Assembly: GCF_024586915.1 (NCBI RefSeq)
Contig: NZ_JANBVS010000002.1
Coordinates: 587,534-651,533, forward strand
Length of the DNA: 64,000 nucleotides
Source: Bradyrhizobium sp. SRS-191
GTDB lineage: Bacteria; Pseudomonadota; Alphaproteobacteria; Rhizobiales; Xanthobacteraceae
Reading direction: 5' to 3'
Numbering within the stretch: the stretch's first letter is position 1; each line of letters opens with the position of its first letter. The translations under genes were made by a program, and so were the position numbers. This document shows positions 49,210-58,984 of the stretch, piece by piece. The notes beneath the pieces were generated by a model, which did no database searches, had not been told where the DNA came from, and saw only the letters and a program-made list of their open reading frames with translations.

Positions 49210-49526
49210 CCCCATCGACGTGTCGTTCCGGCGTGAGAGCCTGCATGCGCGCGGTGATGGCCGGCGGAGCCCTGCTGATGATATTGCCACTCGGCGGATG
49301 CGCGACCTCGAATACGCCTGCGCCGGAAGCCTCCGGGTCGTTTCAGAACACCTACAACTATCTGCCCGTCAACGACGTGCCGCACGACGATCAGCGGCCG
49401 GTGCTGTCTGTCGAGCAGCAGGAGAAGCTGCGCAAGGAGCTGATGTCCGTCCGCGATCGCCAGTTGCCGGCAGCCGTGAAGGGGACGCCAGCGAAGCCGT
49501 CGGGATCGAATCCGGCTCCGAAGTAG
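49206..49526 (+). CDS. Small lipoprotein, third gene of the patatin operon
   Basis: A 106-residue lipoprotein of unknown function. The lipobox LGGC places the Cys at 32 after a hydrophobic stretch (MAGGALLMILPLGG). The mature part is a short polar stretch NYLPVNDVPHDD and a charged helix SVEQQEKLRKELMSVRDRQ, then a Pro/Lys-rich tail. It starts within the last codons of the patatin gene (ATGA overlap). A partner or anchor role for the phospholipase is inferred from this coupling. Confidence 0.75.
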   Translation: MTPSTCRSGVRACMRAVMAGGALLMILPLGGCATSNTPAPEASGSFQNTYNYLPVNDVPHDDQRPVLSVEQQEKLRKELMSVRDRQLPAAVKGTPAKPSGSNPAPK

Positions 49527-49614
49527 GCGGCGGTGCTGATCAGCCGCGACGTCGCCCGGTCACAAACGTGTCGGAGGAGCATCCATGAGGCGGGAAGTGC
49601 TGACCACATCCTCC

Positions 49615-49742
49615 GCTGTCGTCCCGGCGAACGCCGGGACCCATACCGCATGATGTGAGTGGGGATAAAAAGTCTGAGTTGCCATCATCTGCAAACATGA
49701 CCGCCGGTGGTTATGGGTCCCCGCGTTCGCGGGGACGACAGC
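49615..49742. repeat. REP-like palindrome pair (inverted BIME)
   Basis: Two palindromic units in inverted orientation flank a 50-base spacer. The left unit (49615-49649) reads GTCCCGGCGAACGCCGGGAC, the right (49701-49742) GTCCCCGCGTTCGCGGGGAC, each a perfect or near-perfect stem. Both carry the same outer TGGGTC/GACCCA and GTTATG/CATA-like flanks. The same unit recurs at 51029-51179. Confidence 0.85.
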
Positions 49743-49873
49743 GAGGCATGTCGCAAGCGGCTGGGCAGGATCGGCCGATGTTGAAGCCAACGATCCGTAG
49801 CTGCGCGAACGACCCGGCAAGACACTCATCGTCACGGCTGCCGCCTGACGCCCATGAACCAGGAGCAGACCAC

Positions 49874-50260
49874 GTGACCGACCCGACCCAGCCGATACTC
49901 TCGAAGCGCACCAATCCCGCCAAGGTCCGCAAGGCCGCGCAGCATCCGAAGCGGCCTGGTGTCGGCTGCAAGGCCGAGCCGGGCCGTTTCGTGCCGGTGG
50001 TCGACCACAACAGATGCGAGGCCAAGGGCGATTGCGTCGAGGTCTGCCCCTACGACGTGTTCGACATCGTGCCGATCAGCGACGACGATTTCCGCGCGCT
50101 GACCTTTCTGGGCCGGATGCGCGTGCGCTTCCACGGCATGAAGACGGCCACCACGCCGAACAGCGACCGCTGCCTCGCCTGCGGTCTGTGCGTCGTCGCG
50201 TGCCCGGAGCGTGCGATCGCTCTCGTGGAGGTGGCGGCGGGCAGGGCAGGCCTGCGGTAA
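49874..50260 (+). CDS. Ferredoxin-type iron-sulfur protein
   Basis: A 128-residue cytoplasmic ferredoxin. The second cluster motif is complete, CLACGLCVVACP, for a [4Fe-4S]; the first, CEAKGDCVEVCP, has the spacing C-x5-C-x3-CP, which fits a [3Fe-4S] or modified site. It has a Lys/Arg-rich N-terminal extension. The start is GTG 49874, eight bases after AGGAG; the open frame upstream runs through the REP unit. The electron partner is unknown. It is convergent with the SDR gene. Confidence 0.82.
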   Translation: MTDPTQPILSKRTNPAKVRKAAQHPKRPGVGCKAEPGRFVPVVDHNRCEAKGDCVEVCPYDVFDIVPISDDDFRALTFLGRMRVRFHGMKTATTPNSDRCLACGLCVVACPERAIALVEVAAGRAGLR

Positions 50261-50270
50261 TGCTGCCGCG

Positions 50271-51014
50271 TTACGCCGGCAGCTGGAAGCTCTTCAGGGT
50301 GCGGGTCTTGTACTCGTAGATCTTGCCCGTCTCGGTCCACGACGGCAGGCACATCGGCACGATGAATTCGGCAACTTGCTCGGGCGTCTCCAGCGTCATC
50401 GGATCCTCGCCGGGGAACACCGTGGCGCGCATGCGGGTGCGGATCGGGCCGGGGCTGAACAGGTTGACGCGGAGCGGCGTGCGCTCGGTCTCGTGGGCCC
50501 AGACGCGTGCCAGGGTCTCCAGCGCCGCCTTGGTGACTGCATAGGGGCCGAGATAGGCCTGCGCGCGCTGCGCGGCGCCGGACGTCAGGAATACGGCGCG
50601 GCCGGCATCGGAGACCTTCAGCAGCGGCTCCATGCAGCGGATCAGCTGGAAGTTGGCCGTCATGTTGACGGCGACCACGTCGTTCCAGGTCTTGAGGTCG
50701 ATATGGCCGAGCGGCGAGGACGGGCCGGGCACGGCGGCGTTGCCGACGAGGATGTCGAGCTTGCCATGGCGCTCATGCAGCGCGGCCCCGAGCCGGGCGA
50801 TGCCGTCGCTGTCGGTCATGCTGAGGGGCACCAATGTGGCGCTGTTGCCGGTTTCTTTGCGGATCTCGTCGTCGAGCTCCTCCAGTCCGCCTTGCGTGCG
50901 GGCGACCGCGACGACATGCGCGCCGGCACGGGCGAGCGCACGCGCGGTCGCATGGCCGATGCCGCGCGAGGCGCCGGTGACGAGGGCGATACGATTGGCG
51001 AGGGGAAGGGTCAT
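50271..51014 (-). CDS. Short-chain dehydrogenase/reductase (SDR)
   Basis: NAD(P)-dependent oxidoreductase of 247 residues. The dinucleotide loop TGASRGIGHATA is near the start, NNAG-like VGNAAVPG follows, and the active site has Ser in FLTSGAAQ with YAVTK. Several SDR enzymes of this type reduce ketones, but the substrate is unknown. ATG at 51014 is preferred; another ATG lies three codons upstream with no better ribosome site. The 3' end is ten bases from the ferredoxin stop. Confidence 0.88.
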   Translation of the reverse strand: MTLPLANRIALVTGASRGIGHATARALARAGAHVVAVARTQGGLEELDDEIRKETGNSATLVPLSMTDSDGIARLGAALHERHGKLDILVGNAAVPGPSSPLGHIDLKTWNDVVAVNMTANFQLIRCMEPLLKVSDAGRAVFLTSGAAQRAQAYLGPYAVTKAALETLARVWAHETERTPLRVNLFSPGPIRTRMRATVFPGEDPMTLETPEQVAEFIVPMCLPSWTETGKIYEYKTRTLKSFQLPA

Positions 51015-51028
51015 CTCGATCATCTCTA

Positions 51029-51179
51029 GGCCGTCGTCCCGGCCTGGCGCGCGATTGCGCGTCTGGAGCCGGGACCCATACTCCGCGGCGGTTATGAGGG
51101 AGTTGGCTGCCTGTGGCTAGTCCTGCCCGTCAAACGACGGCCGGTGGTTATGGGTCCCGGCGTTCGCCGGGACGACGGC
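51029..51179. repeat. REP-like palindrome pair, same family as at 49.6 kb
   Basis: Left unit (51029-51083) with GTCCCGG and GGGACCCATA arms around a variable GC centre, right unit (51134-51179) GTCCCGGCGTTCGCCGGGAC with the same GGTTATGGGTC flank as at 49701. The two units are inverted and separated by about 50 bases. Confidence 0.8.
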
Positions 51180-51188
51180 TCACTATAC

Positions 51189-51303
51189 GCCGTCATTCCG
51201 GGGCGAGGCCGCAGGCCTCGAACCCGGAATCTGGAGGTGATACGGAGAAAAATAGGCTCGAGATTCCGGGTTCGATGCTGCGCATCGCCCCGGAACGACG
51301 GCG
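51189..51303. repeat. Second-type REP palindrome pair
   Basis: Left unit (51189-51232) reads GCCGTCATTCCGGGGCG, right unit (51259-51303) the reverse, GATTCCGGG-TTC-GATGCTGCGCATCG with CCCCGGAACGACGGC. The right unit is nearly identical to the one at 56062-56103, so this is a second dispersed family, next to the first. Confidence 0.8.
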
Positions 51304-51375
51304 TGTGGTGATGACGCTGTGTGGTCGCAACGCCGTGTGGCAACGACGTCGCTGGCGGCGACGTCTGGGCCGGCC

Positions 51376-52923
51376 TCAGCTCGCCTCCGCCAGCAGCGAG
51401 AGCTGGTGCTGGGTCGGCTCGACCAGCGACTGGTCGGTGAGGTTGGTCGGGTAGCTGCCGGTGAAGCAGTGGTCGGCGTATTTCGGCGCGGCGGGGTCGC
51501 GGGCCGGCTCGCCCATCGCGCGGTACATGCCGTCGATCGACAGGAAGGCAAGCGAATCCGCGCCGATCAGCTCGCGCATTTCCTCGAGCGAATGCGTGGC
51601 CGCCAGCAGGCCGCCGCGATCCGGCAGGTCGATGCCGTAATAGTCGGGATAGAGGATCGGCGGCGAGGCCAGGCGGAAATGCACCTCGGTCGCGCCGGCG
51701 TCGCGCATCATGCGCACGATCTTGCGCGAGGTGGTGCCGCGCACCAGCGAATCGTCGATCAGGATGATGCGCTTGCCTTCGATCGCGGCGCGGTTGGCCG
51801 AGTGCTTCATGCGCACGCCGGATTCGCGGATCTCCTGGGTCGGCTGGATGAAGGTGCGGCCCACATAATGGTTGCGGATGATGCCGAGCTCGAACGGCAC
51901 GCCCGAAAATTGGCTGTAGCCGATCGCCGCCGGCACGCCGGAATCCGGCACCGGCACGACGACATCGACTTCGGGATGGCTCTCGCGCGCGAGCTGCGCG
52001 CCGAACGCCTTGCGCACCTCGTAGACCGAGCGGCCGCCGACCACGGAGTCGGGGCGAGCGAAGTAGATGTATTCGAACACGCAGGGGCGCGCCGGCTTCG
52101 GCGGGAACGGCTTGTGGCTGTGCATGCCGGTCTCGTCGAAGATCACGACCTCGCCCGGCTCGATGTCGCGGATGTAGCGGGCGCCGATCATGTCGAGCGC
52201 GCAGGTCTCCGACGCCAGGATCGGGCAGCCTTCGAGCTCGCCATAGACCAGCGGGCGAATGCCGAGTGGATCGCGCGCGCCGATCAGCTTCTTGTTGGTC
52301 ATGCAGACCAGCGAGTAGGCGCCTTCGATCGCGCGCAGCGCCTCGATGAAGCGGTCGATGAAGTTGGTGCGGCGGGAATGCGCGACCAGATGCAGGATGA
52401 CCTCGGTGTCGGTGGTCGACTGCATGATCGCGCCGGCGCGGACCAGCTCGCGGCGCAGAGTGAGGCCGTTGGTGAGATTGCCATTGTGGCCGACGGCGAA
52501 ACCGCCGGCACCGAGTTCGGCGAACAGCGGCTGCACGTTCCGCAGAATCGTCGCGCCGGTCGTCGCATAACGCACATGACCGATCGCGGCGTTGCCCGGC
52601 AGCCGTTCGATCACCTCGCGGCGGGAGAAGGTATCGCCGACCAGGCCGAGGCGCCGCTCGCTGTGGAAGCGTGTGCCGTCATAGGAGACGATGCCGGCGG
52701 CTTCCTGGCCGCGATGCTGGAGCGCATGCAGGCCGAGCGCGGTGATCGCGGCCGCGTCATTGTGCCCATAAATGCCGAACACGCCGCACTCTTCGCGCAG
52801 CGTGTCTCCGTCCAGGTCTGGGTCTCTCGTGTAGGCTTGAGGTCCGAAGTCCAGATCCCCGTAGGATTCCGATTGGGCTTGGCCTGAAGAGTTTCGGCCG
52901 GAAGAATCGTGGTGCTGGTCCAT
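51376..52923 (-). CDS. purF: Amidophosphoribosyltransferase
   Basis: First step of purine synthesis: PRPP + glutamine to 5-phosphoribosylamine. In 515 residues, an N-terminal propeptide precedes the catalytic Cys46 (EECGVFG), which becomes the N-terminal nucleophile after cleavage. The glutaminase domain includes GHVRYATTG and HNGNLTN. The C-terminal phosphoribosyltransferase motif is IILIDDSLVRGTTS. The ATG at 52923 has AGAGAGG upstream; a GTG nine codons upstream is less likely. It follows cvpA closely, the classical cvpA-purF pairing. Confidence 0.96.
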   Translation of the reverse strand: MDQHHDSSGRNSSGQAQSESYGDLDFGPQAYTRDPDLDGDTLREECGVFGIYGHNDAAAITALGLHALQHRGQEAAGIVSYDGTRFHSERRLGLVGDTFSRREVIERLPGNAAIGHVRYATTGATILRNVQPLFAELGAGGFAVGHNGNLTNGLTLRRELVRAGAIMQSTTDTEVILHLVAHSRRTNFIDRFIEALRAIEGAYSLVCMTNKKLIGARDPLGIRPLVYGELEGCPILASETCALDMIGARYIRDIEPGEVVIFDETGMHSHKPFPPKPARPCVFEYIYFARPDSVVGGRSVYEVRKAFGAQLARESHPEVDVVVPVPDSGVPAAIGYSQFSGVPFELGIIRNHYVGRTFIQPTQEIRESGVRMKHSANRAAIEGKRIILIDDSLVRGTTSRKIVRMMRDAGATEVHFRLASPPILYPDYYGIDLPDRGGLLAATHSLEEMRELIGADSLAFLSIDGMYRAMGEPARDPAAPKYADHCFTGSYPTNLTDQSLVEPTQHQLSLLAEAS

Positions 52924-52946
52924 CGCGCCTCTCTTCTGGGCTTGGC

Positions 52947-53573
52947 TCACTTGGCCGCGGGTTTCTCGATCAGCTTCTTCAAGCTGTCGCGGGCAGGCTT
53001 GCTGTACCCATCGCCGCCCGCTCCGGGCGACTCGGTGTCAGTCTGGTCTTCGTCCGGCTTGTTCTTCTTGAATTTCTTTAAAATGGTGTTCTCGGGATCA
53101 TCAGGCAAGAGCGACATCAGCCAATCCCCGGTTCCCTGCAGGACCACACGGGATTTCGCGCCTGTAACCCAGTCCGGACGCTGCTTGTCCGGCACCAGCC
53201 AGCTGAAGAACAGGAACGCGACCACGACGATCAGGAGGCCGCGGCCCAGTCCGAACAGGAATCCGAGGGTGCGGTCGAGCGCGCCGATGCGCGAATCCAG
53301 GATCATGTCGGAGATCTTGACCGTGATCACCGAGACGATGAGCAGCGTGCCCACGAAAGTACCGGCGACGACGACGACGCTCGCGACCGTATCGTTGTTG
53401 AAATAGGTCTTCGCGGTCGGCAGCAGCTTGGAGAATGAATAAAGCGTGACCAGAGCCGCCGCGCCCCAGGCCGCGATCGACAGCACCTCGCGCATGAAGC
53501 CGCGGACCATGGCCAGCAGCCCCGAGATCAGCATGACACCGAGCAGGATGAGATCGAGGATCGTTACGGGCAT
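52947..53573 (-). CDS. cvpA: Colicin V production protein homologue
   Basis: Membrane protein of 208 residues with about four segments: LDLILLGVMLISGLLAMVRG, the segment IAAWGAAALVTLYSF, VVVAGTFVGTLLIVSVIT and LGRGLLIVVVAFLFFSWLV. These are the standard CvpA layout. The C-terminal tail (about 150-208) is long, charged and rich in Lys/Asp/Pro, presumably cytoplasmic. It is 23 bases upstream of purF and co-transcribed; this linkage is conserved in many bacteria. The molecular role remains unclear, envelope maintenance being the main proposal. Confidence 0.9.
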   Translation of the reverse strand: MPVTILDLILLGVMLISGLLAMVRGFMREVLSIAAWGAAALVTLYSFSKLLPTAKTYFNNDTVASVVVVAGTFVGTLLIVSVITVKISDMILDSRIGALDRTLGFLFGLGRGLLIVVVAFLFFSWLVPDKQRPDWVTGAKSRVVLQGTGDWLMSLLPDDPENTILKKFKKNKPDEDQTDTESPGAGGDGYSKPARDSLKKLIEKPAAK

Positions 53574-53743
53574 CGGCTGCTCAGGTCCGCTTCAAGGTCA
53601 AGGTTCGCTTCGAATCGACGGAGGACGTCCTTCCCAGGTGCAGGAAAGCAGGGTTCCCCGGCAAGCCCGGTCCGTCACACGATGCCGTGCGAGCCCGGAT
53701 GCGGCGTTGTATAGCGGCGAGTCACGGGAACGTCACGGTCCGG

Positions 53744-55243
<1,500 letters not shown>

Positions 55244-55262
55244 GTCGGGAGAATCGTTGCGG

Positions 55263-56027
55263 TCAGGAGTGGGTGGCGTTCCATAACATACTTAGGCCCG
55301 CGGCCAGCATGATGCCATCCATGACCAGGCGGAACATGTCGGGCTTCATGTGCAGCACGAAGCGCTTGGCGACGAACGCGCCGGCCATCAGCGAGCCGCC
55401 GGCGATCAGGCCTTTCAGCAGGATGTCCGGCATCAGCGCGCCGAAGCGCTGAAACGTGATGGATTTGGACATATAGAGCCCGAGCGAGCTCGCGGCCTCC
55501 GTGGCGAGGAAGGCGCCCTTGGACAGGCCGTAGAACAGGAACAGCGGCACGCTGAGCGGTCCGGTCGAGACGACGATGCCGGTCAGAAATCCGATCACCG
55601 CACCGCCGATCGCGAGGTGCCAGAGATTGGCCTTGATCTCGTGCCGCGTCAGCCAGTGCCGCACCGGCACCATCGCCATCAGGAACAGTCCGATGGTGAT
55701 GTCGACTGCGTGAGACGGAAGGATCAGCAAGGTGCGCGCGCCGAGCGCCGCGGCCGGGATGCCGGTGACCGAATAGGCCGCGCAGGCGCGCCAATCGACC
55801 TCGCGCCACCACGCCAGGATGCGCGACAGGTTGGCCATCACGGCGGCCACCGCCATGATCGGCACGGCCTCCTTCGGCCCGTACTCATAGGCCAGCACCG
55901 GCATCAGCATGATCGACGAGCCGGTGCCGACGATGCCGGACAAGGTACCGGCGACGAGGCCGACGGCGAGGACGAACAGGAAGCCCAAGGTTGTCGTCCT
56001 CCGCGGCGGGCGGCTCGGCGGCGTCAT
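55263..56027 (-). CDS. TauE/SafE (TSUP) family membrane permease
   Basis: Predicted sulfite, organosulfonate or related anion exporter of the TSUP family, about 254 residues with seven to eight segments. Family glycine-rich motifs are AGTLSGIVGTGSSIMLMPVL near the N-terminus and GFLTGIVVSTGPLSVPLF midway. Substrate is unknown. The ATG at 56027 is provided by the REP palindrome that lies next to it; a TTG at 55988 preceded by GGAGG would give a start right at the first membrane segment (GFLFVLAVGLVAG) and is at least as plausible. It lies upstream of radA on the same strand. Confidence 0.85.
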   Translation of the reverse strand: MTPPSRPPRRTTTLGFLFVLAVGLVAGTLSGIVGTGSSIMLMPVLAYEYGPKEAVPIMAVAAVMANLSRILAWWREVDWRACAAYSVTGIPAAALGARTLLILPSHAVDITIGLFLMAMVPVRHWLTRHEIKANLWHLAIGGAVIGFLTGIVVSTGPLSVPLFLFYGLSKGAFLATEAASSLGLYMSKSITFQRFGALMPDILLKGLIAGGSLMAGAFVAKRFVLHMKPDMFRLVMDGIMLAAGLSMLWNATHS

Positions 56028-56103
56028 TCCGCGATGGTCCGAAGGACCAGACCCGGAATCTCGAGATTCCGGGTTCGATGCTGCGCATCGCCCCGGAATG
56101 ACG
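56020..56103. repeat. REP palindrome pair, head to head (second family)
   Basis: Two inverted units meet at a perfect 24-base palindrome (56051-56074, ACCCGGAATCT and its complement). The right unit (56062-56103) matches the one at 51259-51303. The left edge overlaps the possible ATG of the TSUP gene. Confidence 0.85.
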
Positions 56104-56232
56104 TGAAGGCCGCTTTGATGCTTAACAGGTGGTTCGAGCCGACTCGAAATCGACGATGATTGTGCGTCTGCATCTTTAAAAGTTGAAGCGTATTCGTCGC
56201 ATCACCTGCCGATGTTCCGCAGCGAGGCGAAG

Positions 56233-56520
56233 ATGAGCAGACAGCCGACATCCGCAAGCATGCAGCCGCATGCCGCTGACTTCCCATGGCTCACCGGCGC
56301 GTTGCTGGCCGTCGAGGCGGGCGAGGTGATCCGGTTGCGGCTGGAAAAGTTCGCGCGCGGCGACCAGGACTCGCCATATGAAGCGCAGCTGATGGTCGGC
56401 GAAAAGATCGCGGCCGCGTTCGAGGCCGCCGCGAGCTTGTGCGCCGGCGCATCTCCCGCTGCGATCGTCGGCCGCTATCGGGAGCACGTCGCCGCCAACG
56501 CGCGGCGGTTGTCAGCCTGA
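56233..56520 (+). CDS. Conserved-looking hypothetical protein
   Basis: A 95-residue soluble protein I do not recognise. It has a polar N-terminus (MSRQPTSASMQPHAADFPW), a helix with alternating charges (LLAVEAGEVIRLRLEKFARG), and a second Ala-rich helix (MVGEKIAAAFEAAASLCAG). GAGGCGAAG directly precedes the ATG at 56233. An upstream ATG (56212) is possible. Its 3' end overlaps the convergent AraC gene by nine bases. Confidence 0.6.
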   Translation: MSRQPTSASMQPHAADFPWLTGALLAVEAGEVIRLRLEKFARGDQDSPYEAQLMVGEKIAAAFEAAASLCAGASPAAIVGRYREHVAANARRLSA

Positions 56521-57495
56521 GTTCGACTGCACCCGCCAATCACGCGGGCGCAGGCCGAAGCGCTGCTTGAAGCGGCGCGTGAAGTGCGACAAGTCCGAAA
56601 AGCCCCAGTCGAACGCGATGCGGCCGATGTCGTGGCCGGCGCAAGCGGGATCGCGCAGATCGCGCGCAACGCCATCGAGCCGCCGCGCCATTACGAGCTC
56701 CGAGAAGCTGGTGCCGGCGCGCGCCAAGAGCTTGTGCACGTAGCGCTCGCTGATCCCGACAACAGAGGCAATCGTCGCCACCGTCAGGCCGGGCTCGCGC
56801 AGCCGCTCGTGAATGGCGCGGCGCAGCGCCAGCGTCGTGGCGTCGGCAAATGACGCCGTCGCATGCGCCTCGCGTCGGCCGCGGCGCGATACGCTCAGCG
56901 CGACGAGATCGAGCAGCACATCGAACAGCGCCGTCGCATCGTCCGACGCGAGCCGCAGCGCATTGGCGTTGAGCGAACGCGCGGTCTCGACGATCAGCGG
57001 GTCGAGGCAGGGATCATCGGACAGCCGCGTCGGCTCGACGTCCCGCTCGGCGGGCAGGCGCCCGAACAGCGCATCCGCCGGAACACGAAAGGAGATGACG
57101 CCGAGCGACGGGCCGCGATCGTGTTGCAGCACGAAGGTGCGGTCGCTGTCGAAGATTCCGACCTGTCCCGCCGACAGGCTGACCTCGTGCTCGTCCTGCA
57201 GGATGGTGCAGCGGCCGGCGAGCTTGAGGTTGAGATAGAAGCAGCGCTCGCCAGAGGCGGCGATATCGCTGCGCGAACGGCGAACGATGTGCTCCGGGAA
57301 TGTGACCCGATTGATCGCGCCGTTGCCGAGGCTGACATGCTGCACCTCCGCCGCGAAGCCTGTGCCGCGCGCCGGCTCCGGCGTCAGGTTCATGAAAGCC
57401 TGGCAGATCGCCTCGCGATAATAGGAGAACTGCTCCTCCGGCTGCACGGCGGCCGTATTCCAGCTCCGCTGACGTTCCGCCTCCGCGCCCGGCAT
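56512..57495 (-). CDS. AraC-family transcriptional regulator
   Basis: A 327-residue activator-type regulator. The N-terminal half (1-200) matches the AraC-binding-like domain with YYREAICQAFMNLTPEP near the start. The C-terminal AraC HTH domain shows LTVATIASVVGISERYVHKL (first helix-turn-helix) and IGRIAFDWGFSDLSHFTRRF (second, with the family signature). It is divergently transcribed from the alpha/beta hydrolase gene, 102 bases away, and so probably controls it. Confidence 0.9.
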   Translation of the reverse strand: MPGAEAERQRSWNTAAVQPEEQFSYYREAICQAFMNLTPEPARGTGFAAEVQHVSLGNGAINRVTFPEHIVRRSRSDIAASGERCFYLNLKLAGRCTILQDEHEVSLSAGQVGIFDSDRTFVLQHDRGPSLGVISFRVPADALFGRLPAERDVEPTRLSDDPCLDPLIVETARSLNANALRLASDDATALFDVLLDLVALSVSRRGRREAHATASFADATTLALRRAIHERLREPGLTVATIASVVGISERYVHKLLARAGTSFSELVMARRLDGVARDLRDPACAGHDIGRIAFDWGFSDLSHFTRRFKQRFGLRPRDWRVQSNSG

Positions 57496-57597
57496 CGGTT
57501 CACTCCGAGACCAATCTGTTCAGTTGCAGCCAAGCGCGGCGAGCGCGCTCCGGCCATCCTCCTTGCACCGTCCTTCATCGTGCAAAGGAACATGATC

Positions 57598-58323
57598 ATG
57601 TCAACCTACGTCCTGGTCCACGGCGCCTGGCATACCGGCGCCGAGCTCGAGCCCGTCGCGGCGCCGATCCGCGCCGCCGGCCACACCGTGCATCTGCCGA
57701 CCATCCGCGGCAACCGTCCCGGCGACGCCAAGACATCAGGCCTCAACGAGGCCATCAGTTCGATCTGCGACTACTTCACGGAGCACGACATCACCGATGC
57801 CGTGCTGATGGGCCATTCCTATGGCGGCATGGTCATTACCGGCGTCGCCGATCGCATGCCTGAGCGCATCCGCCGGCTGGTGTACTGGAATGCGTTCGTG
57901 CCCAATGATGGCGAATGCCTCAACGACATGGTGCCTCCGCACTACGTCGCGCTGTTCGACGCCGTCGCGGCCGAGCGTGGCGACGGCTCGGTGGTGCTGC
58001 CGTTCTCGGTCTGGCGCGAGGCCTTCATCAACGATGCCGACCTCACTACTGTGACGCGCACCTATGAGATCCTCAATCCGCACCCGAACAAGACCTTCAC
58101 CGACGCGATCAAGCTGAAGACCAATCCGGCCGAGATGACCATCGCCAAATCCTACATCAACTGCACCGAGGACACCGCGCTGCCGCACAGCCTGCCATGG
58201 CATCCGCGTCTCTCCGGCAAGCTCGGCCTGTTCCGCCTGGTGCAGGTGCCTGGCAGCCACGAGCTGTGCTTCTCCGATCCGGCCCGTCTGGCGCAGGCGA
58301 TCATGGACGCGGGGCGCGACTGA
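57598..58323 (+). CDS. Alpha/beta-hydrolase
   Basis: A 241-residue hydrolase of the AB-hydrolase fold. The oxyanion sequence HGAWHTG is at 8-14, nucleophile Ser74 in GHSYGG, and catalytic His221 in PGSHELCF. Similar proteins are esterases of plant-type signals (methyl ester cleavage, salicylic acid-binding protein 2-like), but the substrate here is unknown. AGGA lies eight bases before ATG 57598; the ATG two codons earlier is also possible. Next to a divergent AraC regulator. Confidence 0.85.
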   Translation: MSTYVLVHGAWHTGAELEPVAAPIRAAGHTVHLPTIRGNRPGDAKTSGLNEAISSICDYFTEHDITDAVLMGHSYGGMVITGVADRMPERIRRLVYWNAFVPNDGECLNDMVPPHYVALFDAVAAERGDGSVVLPFSVWREAFINDADLTTVTRTYEILNPHPNKTFTDAIKLKTNPAEMTIAKSYINCTEDTALPHSLPWHPRLSGKLGLFRLVQVPGSHELCFSDPARLAQAIMDAGRD

Positions 58324-58485
58324 TAGGGCAGGGGGGCTGACCGTCAGCCGTGCAGCGAATGAAGACGGAAATGTCTGGTTGTGATCCGCCTCACATTCGC
58401 CACGGCCGAGACCTGCGAGATTAATCTCCGATGAACGGACCCGGTTGGTCAGCAAGCCCCCTGCGAAACATCGGAGAACGCAGTC

Positions 58486-58977
58486 ATGACCCAGCTCCAT
58501 TTGACGTCGTCGTCCAAGGTCCTGTCCGGCAAGGCCGTCAGCGCCAAGCCGGGTGCGTCGAAGACCTGGCTTGCGATGGCGGCCGGCGCGCTCACCGCCG
58601 TGTTTGCCGCCATCGGCGCCGTGAACAGCGTCATTCCCGCGGTGTCCAACATCGGCTCCGCCACCCTGGACATGCTGAACCTGCCGGCCTGCCTGACCTA
58701 TGCCGATCGCTTCGCCGGCACGCAGAGCAGCTTCCGCAAGGAGGGCAATATCTGGCGCGAATATCCGCGGGGCTCGGAGACCTACAGCTACGAGTTCAAG
58801 GAGATCCGGCGCACGCCGCAGGAGATCATGCTGTGGAACGTGACGCCGCGCGCCAACGTCCCGGATGCCGCGAGCCTCGTCGTCCATCTGCCGGTGTGCG
58901 GCGGCACCGCCATGCTCACCGAGGGGTTGCCGGAGCGCTCGACCAAGCTCGAGGAGGTCTGGCCGGATCGCGGTTGA
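58486..58977 (+). CDS. Hypothetical membrane-anchored protein
   Basis: A 163-residue protein with no recognised domain. After a polar N-terminus (MTQLHLTSSSKVLSGKAVS) comes one hydrophobic segment at about 29-50 (LAMAAGALTAVFAAIGAV). The rest is a soluble domain with two widely spaced cysteines (LPACLTY, LPVCGGT) that could form a disulfide if exported. The ribosome site is unclear, and the frame is supported mainly by its coding character. It ends 7 bases before convergent xthA. A position on the periplasmic face is an inference from the hydrophobic segment. Confidence 0.6.
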   Translation: MTQLHLTSSSKVLSGKAVSAKPGASKTWLAMAAGALTAVFAAIGAVNSVIPAVSNIGSATLDMLNLPACLTYADRFAGTQSSFRKEGNIWREYPRGSETYSYEFKEIRRTPQEIMLWNVTPRANVPDAASLVVHLPVCGGTAMLTEGLPERSTKLEEVWPDRG

Positions 58978-58984
58978 GCCCGCC

